Assembly (NCBI GenBank): GCA_003062205.1
Contig: PQCP01000102.1
Location: 52,501-102,389, forward strand
Length of the DNA stretch: 49,889 bases
Direction of reading: 5' to 3'
Source: Candidatus Sedimenticola endophacoides
Lineage (GTDB): Bacteria > Pseudomonadota > Gammaproteobacteria > Chromatiales > Chromatiaceae
Numbering within the stretch: the stretch's first letter is position 1; each line of letters opens with the position of its first letter. Below are positions 45,140 to 49,889 of the stretch, piece after piece. A program made the position numbers and the translations under genes. Below the pieces are notes generated by a model, which had not been told where the DNA came from, did not search any database, and saw nothing but the letters and a program-made list of their open reading frames with translations.

Positions 45140-47138
45140 CCGCGGTCCCGGTTGCATCCGGGGTGCTGACCCACAACAGGCCGTCGTGTACGCGATGGGG
45201 CAGGCGGCTGTCCTGCAGATCATCGATAAGTCTGGCGAGGGGGGTGTGGAAGTCACCGCCGGTCGTGGCGAAGCTGAAACTGGCGGCGATCACCCTCTTT
45301 TCCTGGTGGCTGACGTTGCCGATCCAGAGGGGCTGCCCGGTAGGCGAGAGGCGTATCCGGGTAGGCCACAGCCGCAGCACCAGACGCCCCCGGGTGGCGT
45401 CGGTCCGCTCCAGCACCAGGGCTTCGTGGCGGGCGTTGTGCACTTGTGGCAGCACCGGCATCTGCGCCAGCGGCAGGCTGGGGGAGAGGAGCCTCAAAAG
45501 GTTCTCCCAGCTCAGGACCCCGGCACGCCGCCAACCCCGCTCGTGCAGGGCCTGCTCCAGGTCGGCGGGGGCACCGGCAAACTGGATGTTGAGGGGGTGG
45601 TCGTGCCGTGACTGGGTGTCCTCCCGATAGCCGGGCTGGCCGGCAACCCGGGGATCCTGCCACCACTGTATCCGCTGAATCCAGATCGGCTCCCGGGTCG
45701 GTTGGTAACGCGCCACCCGCTCGCTGTGGTGCAGGTGGGTCTCGACCGCCAGGGTAACGCCGAGGATCAGCAGGCTGGCCCCGGCCAGCCCCGCCCAGTG
45801 GGTCTCGGGCCGGGTGTGGCGGTTATAGGCGATGGCCAGCAGCGCCACCCAGGCCAGACCCAGACTGAGACTGCCCAGCACGTCGCTGAGCCAGTGTACG
45901 CCGAGATAGAGCCGCGACAGTGCCACGCCGCCGGCCGCCAGGGCGGCCGCCGCGTAGGGGATCCAGCGCCAGCCGCTGTGGATGGGGCGGGCGATCATCA
46001 CCGAAAGAAATCCGTAGAGCACGGTCGCCTTGAGGGTGTGGCCGCTGGGAAAGGAGTAGGAGCTGGGCGGAATCGCCAGCAGATCGGGGCGGGGGATCTG
46101 CAGCAGGTTCTTCAGCAGGCTGGGGACCAGGAGGGCGAATCCGATGGCGGCCAGCCAGTAGAGGAGGGTGCGCCGGTGGCCCCGCCAGGAAAGGTAGGCG
46201 AGCACCCCCAGGGAGAGCCCGGCCACCGTGTTGGTATCGGTGAGGCGGGTGAGTGCGGTCATCAGGTGGTCCGCCCAGGGGCTGCGCAGGCTCTGCAGGG
46301 CGTTGAGCACCGTGTGGTCGAGGCCCGAGATGGCGCTGGCGTCGAGCACCGCACCCAGGATCAGGGTGAACAGGAGCGTGGTCAGAACCAGCAGGCTGGC
46401 CAGGATCGACAGCCCCTTCGCCTCCGGATGGGCCGGATCGGCCAGGGCGGCGGCGATCTCCCCCAGCTTGGGATGGAGGCGTGACCAGCGCAGCAGCGCC
46501 TCTACCCAGCGCCCGGCGTGGGGATGGAGCAGACGGAACAGGGTGCGCACCAGATGTAGCACCAGCCACAGAAAGAGCACCAGCAACAGCAGCAGCAGTA
46601 CCAGGCGAAAGGCCACTTCGGATGCCAGTTCCAGGGAGGCGCCGAAGACGATCCCCGGGAGCAGGTAGGCGGGAGCCCAGGCGAGCGCGGAGAGGACGTT
46701 GGCCGCAAGGAATCGCAGGGGGCGCATGCCCATGGCCCCGGCGACCAGCGGGATCACCGCCCGCACCGGGCCGAAAAAGCGGCCGAAGGCGACGCTCTTG
46801 CCACCGTAGCGTTCGAAGAAGGCGATGCCGCGTTCAAGCGTTTGAGGGTGGCGGGAGAAGGGCCAGATCCGGGTCAGGCGGTCGCTGAAGTGGCGTCCCA
46901 GCCAAAAACTGAGTCCGTCGCCCACCACCGCCCCGGCCACCGCCCAGCCCAGTGCGGGCCAGAAGGCGATGGCGCCGCTGGCGATCAGGGCGCCGATGCC
47001 GAACATGATCATCACCCCGGGGACGATCAGCCCGACGATGGCCAGCGATTCGCTCATCGCCACCAGGAAGATCACCAGGCCGGACCAGAGCGGGTGCGCG
47101 GCGACCCAGTCCAGCAGAAGATGGAATAGTTCGAGCAT
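45123..47138 (-). CDS. DedA-PAP2-LssY_C fusion membrane protein
   Basis: 671 aa, three parts. DedA/SNARE-associated domain (about 1-200; SFWLGRHFSDR, FGRFFGPVRAVIPLVAGA). PAP2 lipid phosphatase (about 270-440; KNLLQIPRPD, PSGHT, SRLYLGVHWLSDV, all three catalytic motifs intact). LssY-like C-terminal domain (about 480-650). DedA proteins flip undecaprenyl phosphate or other lipids, and PAP2 enzymes dephosphorylate lipid pyrophosphates. A single protein combining the two could dephosphorylate and recycle a lipid carrier; that is inference. Confidence 0.88.
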   Translation of the reverse strand: MLELFHLLLDWVAAHPLWSGLVIFLVAMSESLAIVGLIVPGVMIMFGIGALIASGAIAFWPALGWAVAGAVVGDGLSFWLGRHFSDRLTRIWPFSRHPQTLERGIAFFERYGGKSVAFGRFFGPVRAVIPLVAGAMGMRPLRFLAANVLSALAWAPAYLLPGIVFGASLELASEVAFRLVLLLLLLVLFLWLVLHLVRTLFRLLHPHAGRWVEALLRWSRLHPKLGEIAAALADPAHPEAKGLSILASLLVLTTLLFTLILGAVLDASAISGLDHTVLNALQSLRSPWADHLMTALTRLTDTNTVAGLSLGVLAYLSWRGHRRTLLYWLAAIGFALLVPSLLKNLLQIPRPDLLAIPPSSYSFPSGHTLKATVLYGFLSVMIARPIHSGWRWIPYAAAALAAGGVALSRLYLGVHWLSDVLGSLSLGLAWVALLAIAYNRHTRPETHWAGLAGASLLILGVTLAVETHLHHSERVARYQPTREPIWIQRIQWWQDPRVAGQPGYREDTQSRHDHPLNIQFAGAPADLEQALHERGWRRAGVLSWENLLRLLSPSLPLAQMPVLPQVHNARHEALVLERTDATRGRLVLRLWPTRIRLSPTGQPLWIGNVSHQEKRVIAASFSFATTGGDFHTPLARLIDDLQDSRLPHRVHDGLLWVSTPDATGTAVMPPG

Positions 47139-47182
47139 CGGTTGCAGTCCCGGCCGTTCGAGTGGCCGCAGGGGAGGGCGGA

Positions 47183-47440
47183 TCAGTACTCGTCCTGAGG
47201 CGAGCCCTCCCGGAACATCACCTTGTAGCCGCGGCGCAACTGCATGTCGCGTAGGCGCGCCATCGCCTGCTCCGCCTCTTCGCGGGTGTCGTAGACGTTG
47301 CGTTTGACACTGCCCCGGCTCCCCTGCAGTCCGGATTCCCGGATCAGCGTCCAGTGGCCGAGCAGATCCTGCTGCAGATGCAATTGGTAGAATCTGAGCG
47401 GGTTCTCCGGCGAGTGCGGGGTCTGCATGTATATACGCAT
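47183..47440 (-). CDS. WGR-like small protein
   Basis: 85 aa. Most of the length resembles a WGR domain (RFYQLHLQQDLLGHWTLIRE, then a helix with EEAEQAMARLRDM). WGR domains are found in PARPs and in small bacterial proteins and bind nucleic acid ends. The WGR tripeptide itself is not conserved (RESGLQGSRG at that place). It lies 44 bp upstream of the DedA fusion gene on the same strand. Function unknown. Confidence 0.65.
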   Translation of the reverse strand: MRIYMQTPHSPENPLRFYQLHLQQDLLGHWTLIRESGLQGSRGSVKRNVYDTREEAEQAMARLRDMQLRRGYKVMFREGSPQDEY

Positions 47441-47663
47441 GGGTTATCGGTTGCCAAGGACCATCGGCCCATTTGGCCCAAAAAACGGGATCATTTCAAC
47501 CGTTGTTTTTTTCCAGGCCCCGACTCGGGCCGGTTGGTGAACTCCCACCCCACTTCTGTGTCACAGTGTCAGGGATTGTCTTTGGGGGCTGCACTGCTGT
47601 TAGACTGTAGCCCGTGCCGCACGGGCTGTCGCCCGTCCCCTTATCATCCGAGGTATATGAAGA

Positions 47664-48293
47664 ATGAATAGACGCGTATTCGCCGTGGTGCCGCTGCTGC
47701 TGGTATCCCTGTTTGCCTTCGCCGCCCAGGCGGCGCCCAAATTCGAGGAGGAGCTCCACTACTTCGAGGTGATTCCCCCGCAGCCCGGTGGTGAGGCGGG
47801 GCGGGTCAAGGTGCTTGAGTTCTTCATGTATGGTTGCCCCCACTGTTTCGATCTGGAGCCGCATGTCAACGCCTGGAAGCAGCGTAAGCCTGAGAATGTC
47901 GATGTGGTACTGGTGCCGGCGATGTTCCAGCGCCCCGACATCGTGATGCATGCGGAGACCTTTTATGCGCTAAAGTTAATGGGTGAGTCCGAGCGCATGC
48001 ACGAGAGGATCTTCGAGGCGATCCACGTCCAGAACCGCAACCTCAGAACCCAGATGGCGATGGAGAAGCTGCTCGAAGAGCACGGGGTGGATATCGAGGC
48101 CTACCGCAAGGCGATGAAATCCTTTGCGGTCAAGACCCAGGCCAATCGTGCGGCCCTGCTGGCCAAGCGGTTCGATATCCGCGGAGTGCCGGCGATTGTG
48201 GTGGATGGGAAATACCGTACCGGCGGTCTGCACGGGGATGTGATGATGGAGGTGACGGACTACCTGATCGAGCGCGTGCAGCAAGAGAGATAA
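47664..48293 (+). CDS. dsbA: Thiol:disulfide interchange protein DsbA
   Basis: 209 aa. A signal peptide (1-23, ending AAQAA) precedes a thioredoxin-fold protein with active site CPHC (YGCPHCF, about 54-57), helical insertion and cis-proline (RGVPAIVVDG). It oxidises cysteine pairs in the periplasm; DsbB is not in the window. The start follows a weak GAGGT. In the upstream gap (47441-47663) a hairpin AGCCCGTG-CCGC-ACGGGCT lies at about 47611-47629. An EEP-family gene follows 17 bp downstream, as is common. Confidence 0.95.
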   Translation: MNRRVFAVVPLLLVSLFAFAAQAAPKFEEELHYFEVIPPQPGGEAGRVKVLEFFMYGCPHCFDLEPHVNAWKQRKPENVDVVLVPAMFQRPDIVMHAETFYALKLMGESERMHERIFEAIHVQNRNLRTQMAMEKLLEEHGVDIEAYRKAMKSFAVKTQANRAALLAKRFDIRGVPAIVVDGKYRTGGLHGDVMMEVTDYLIERVQQER

Positions 48294-48310
48294 CCTGATC
48301 GGGGGGGAAG

Positions 48311-49078
48311 ATGGGGGAGAGCGGGCATCGCGTCAAGCTGCTCAGCTACAATATCCAGGCGGGGGTCGATACCCGGCACTATCGCCAGTATCTCACCCAG
48401 AGCTGGAAACAGCTGCTGCCGCACAGGGAGCGCCTGCTCAATCTAAACCGCATCGCCGCCATGGTCGGCCGCTACGACATCGTCGGCCTTCAGGAGGTGG
48501 ATTCGGGGAGCCTGCGCAGCGGTTTCGTCGACCAGACCGAGTACCTCGCCCGGCAGGCCGGTTTTCCCCACTGGCACAAGCAGATCAACCGGCGTCTGGG
48601 CAAGCTCGCCCAGCACAGCAATGGTCTGCTCAGCCGCATACGCCCCGCCGAGGTACGTGAGTACCGCCTGCCCGGCCTGCCCGGGCGCGGCGCCATGTAT
48701 TGCCGTTTCGGTTCGGGGCGGGAGAGCCTCGTGGTGGCGATCGTGCACCTCGCCCTCGGCCGCCGGGGGCGGTTGCGCCAGCTCGACTTCCTCAGTGAGC
48801 AGGTCAGCGGGTCGGCCCATGTGGTGATCATGGGGGACCTCAATTGCGGCTGCGAGTCGCGTGAAATCGCCATGCTGCGCGACCGGGTAGACCTCCAGGA
48901 GCCGGCCTGCGATCAGGGTACCTTCCCGAGTTGGCGCCCGGTGCGTCGGCTCGACCACATCCTGGTCAGCGGCGCCCTGCGCGTGGAGAACGCCCGCGTA
49001 CTCGACTACCCCTTTTCAGACCACCTTCCGATCGGTCTGGATATCCTCCTGCCGGGTGGCATGGATATCGCCGCTTAA
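48311..49078 (+). CDS. Endonuclease/exonuclease/phosphatase (EEP) family protein
   Basis: 255 aa, no signal peptide. The EEP motifs are in order: LLSYNIQ near the N-terminus, DIVGLQEVD (metal-binding Glu), GDLNC (catalytic Asp/Asn) and the final SDHLPI (catalytic Asp-His). The substrate (nucleic acid, lipid or sugar phosphate) cannot be told. It probably shares a transcript with dsbA. The ATG at 48311 has GGGGGGAAG before it. Confidence 0.88.
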   Translation: MGESGHRVKLLSYNIQAGVDTRHYRQYLTQSWKQLLPHRERLLNLNRIAAMVGRYDIVGLQEVDSGSLRSGFVDQTEYLARQAGFPHWHKQINRRLGKLAQHSNGLLSRIRPAEVREYRLPGLPGRGAMYCRFGSGRESLVVAIVHLALGRRGRLRQLDFLSEQVSGSAHVVIMGDLNCGCESREIAMLRDRVDLQEPACDQGTFPSWRPVRRLDHILVSGALRVENARVLDYPFSDHLPIGLDILLPGGMDIAA

Positions 49079-49369
49079 GCCCCCCCTTTTCCGAGGATGC
49101 CGGCCCTTCGCCGGGAAACCATGCAAGCCCACTGAAATCAAGTCTGATTTCGTCTCCTGGTAACCGGCTAATCGAACCAAGCGGTTGCATGGTTGCTGCA
49201 CAGCAGTCCCATCGCTACTATTGGGGGGCAAACCCCGGGATCGCGTAAATTTCCCGGAATTTCCTGCTACAATCCCCCCCGGATTTGTAAATTCGTACTG
49301 CGTCACAGGGCTGATGTGTTCGATCAACGGTGACGGTGGGCGGCATTCTGGACTCTTTTGGAGTGGCAT
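49079..49369. other. Intergenic region before the RRM-like gene
   Basis: No gene is seen. A TACAAT (49268-49273) could be a -10 element, and a C/G run follows it. Confidence 0.4.
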
Positions 49370-49801
49370 ATGGATATCATCGTCAGACATCTGCCGGATA
49401 CGATTACGCATTACGAGCTGGAACGTTTTGTCCGGCGGGGAATCGGCAGCCACTGGTCACTTCTTGGTCGCGTACCGGATGGCGAACTGCTCAGATGCCC
49501 GATCATGAAGATAACCGACCAGGCGCAGGGGTATGTCGAGTTCCATGGTCTGGCCACCATTGAGCCACCGGGGGTGGCCCAGGGCACCACGGTCCGGCTC
49601 GATGGGGCTTCATGGCAGGGTCAGGTGATGTCGGTGAGCAAGTTTATGCGGCGCTCACGGCTGCGGGACAAAAGGCAGAATCGTATTCTGGACATTGTAG
49701 CGCATCATGGCGAGCGGCGCAGGGGTGAAAGGCACGGTAAATCTACGCTCCGGCAAAATTCCCACGCTAACCGCCATGGAGAGCGAAGCGAAGGCGGTTA
49801 G
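49370..49801 (+). CDS. RRM-like small protein with 3' end supplied by repeat R300
   Basis: 143 aa from the ATG at 49370, with GGAG 6 bp before it. The N-terminus MDIIVRHLPDTITHYELERF looks like the RNP2 strand and first helix of an RNA recognition motif, but the RNP1 motif is unclear. A basic stretch (MRRSRLRDKRQNR) follows. The last codons (ANRHGERSEGG and TAG) are read from an inverted R300 copy starting at 49765, so the native C-terminus is probably lost. It could still function, since the conserved part is upstream. Confidence 0.6.
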   Translation: MDIIVRHLPDTITHYELERFVRRGIGSHWSLLGRVPDGELLRCPIMKITDQAQGYVEFHGLATIEPPGVAQGTTVRLDGASWQGQVMSVSKFMRRSRLRDKRQNRILDIVAHHGERRRGERHGKSTLRQNSHANRHGERSEGG

Positions 49802-49889
49802 TCCCCGATAGGCGTAGGCGCGGTTGTATGGCCGCAGTTACGACCGATAGGGAGTGACGTAGGGCATACAAATAGCGCATCCGACACGC
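49765..49889 (-). repeat. R300 copy 8 (inverted, cut by window end)
   Basis: The first 125 bp of R300 in reverse orientation, matching copies 4 and 6 as far as read. It lies 18 kb from the main cluster with different flanks (TTCCCA), which shows the element is dispersed. Confidence 0.9.

Overview
This window comes from a GC-rich gammaproteobacterial chromosome. The evidence is the 23S/5S rRNA sequence, the gene order rplU-rpmA-obg-proB, murJ-ribF-ileS-lspA, ampD-ampE and znuACB-zur, a UUG start on rpsT, and gammaproteobacterial-type promoters. The gene content and the transposon types suggest a free-living or symbiotic, Chromatiales-like lineage. That placement is inference; no marker here fixes the genus.

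Layout. 1-2325: 3' part of an rRNA operon (23S end, 5S, terminator). 2487-9023: a TerB-like protein, an M61 peptidase broken by a frameshift, birA, coaX, a SPOR protein, tRNA-Thr, the GTPase gene ychF and tRNA-Met. 9270-12056: a YSC84-type secreted protein, a long intergenic region with a candidate small RNA, an ammonium transporter behind a sigma-54/NtrC promoter, and tRNA-Pro. 12068-22800: housekeeping genes (ispB, rplU, rpmA, obg, proB, rpsT, murJ, ribF, ileS, lspA). 22860-27152: a leftward run of two DUF1538 membrane proteins, a PII-like protein, a CBS protein, ampD, ampE and a histidine phosphatase. 27329-31998: a repeat cluster. 32124-38928: a DUF1631 protein, two FKBP isomerases, nadC, an EgtB-like protein and a CbpA-type J-protein. 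38992-44076: a zinc homeostasis locus (zinc-ribbon protein, Zur box, znuA, znuC, znuB, zur, yidD, Cu/Zn-type efflux permease). 44099-49801: a HIT-family phosphorylase-like protein, a DedA-PAP2-LssY fusion, a WGR-like protein, dsbA, an EEP-family hydrolase and an RRM-like protein whose 3' end runs into another copy of the repeat.

The most unusual part is 27329-31639. A repeat of exactly 300 bp (called R300 here) occurs seven times in 4.2 kb and an eighth time, cut by the window end, at 49765. It is built from four successive hairpins and has no convincing gene. Three copies sit in a perfect 731-bp tandem triplication that also carries an IS-end-like block (134 bp) and an internal piece of a GAF sensor gene. 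Four more copies, in alternating orientation, separate pieces of one dismembered transposon (the start and end of a DDE transposase and the start of its AAA ATPase). The locus looks like a recombination hub, but perfect identity between copies means an assembly artefact must be excluded first.

Other points of interest are the DUF1538/PII-like/CBS operon (a candidate uncharacterised nucleotide-controlled membrane system), a Zur box shared with an unknown zinc-ribbon gene, a ZnuA lacking its usual first histidine ligand but carrying an expanded His/Asp repeat, and an EgtB-like protein that seems to lack its iron ligands.
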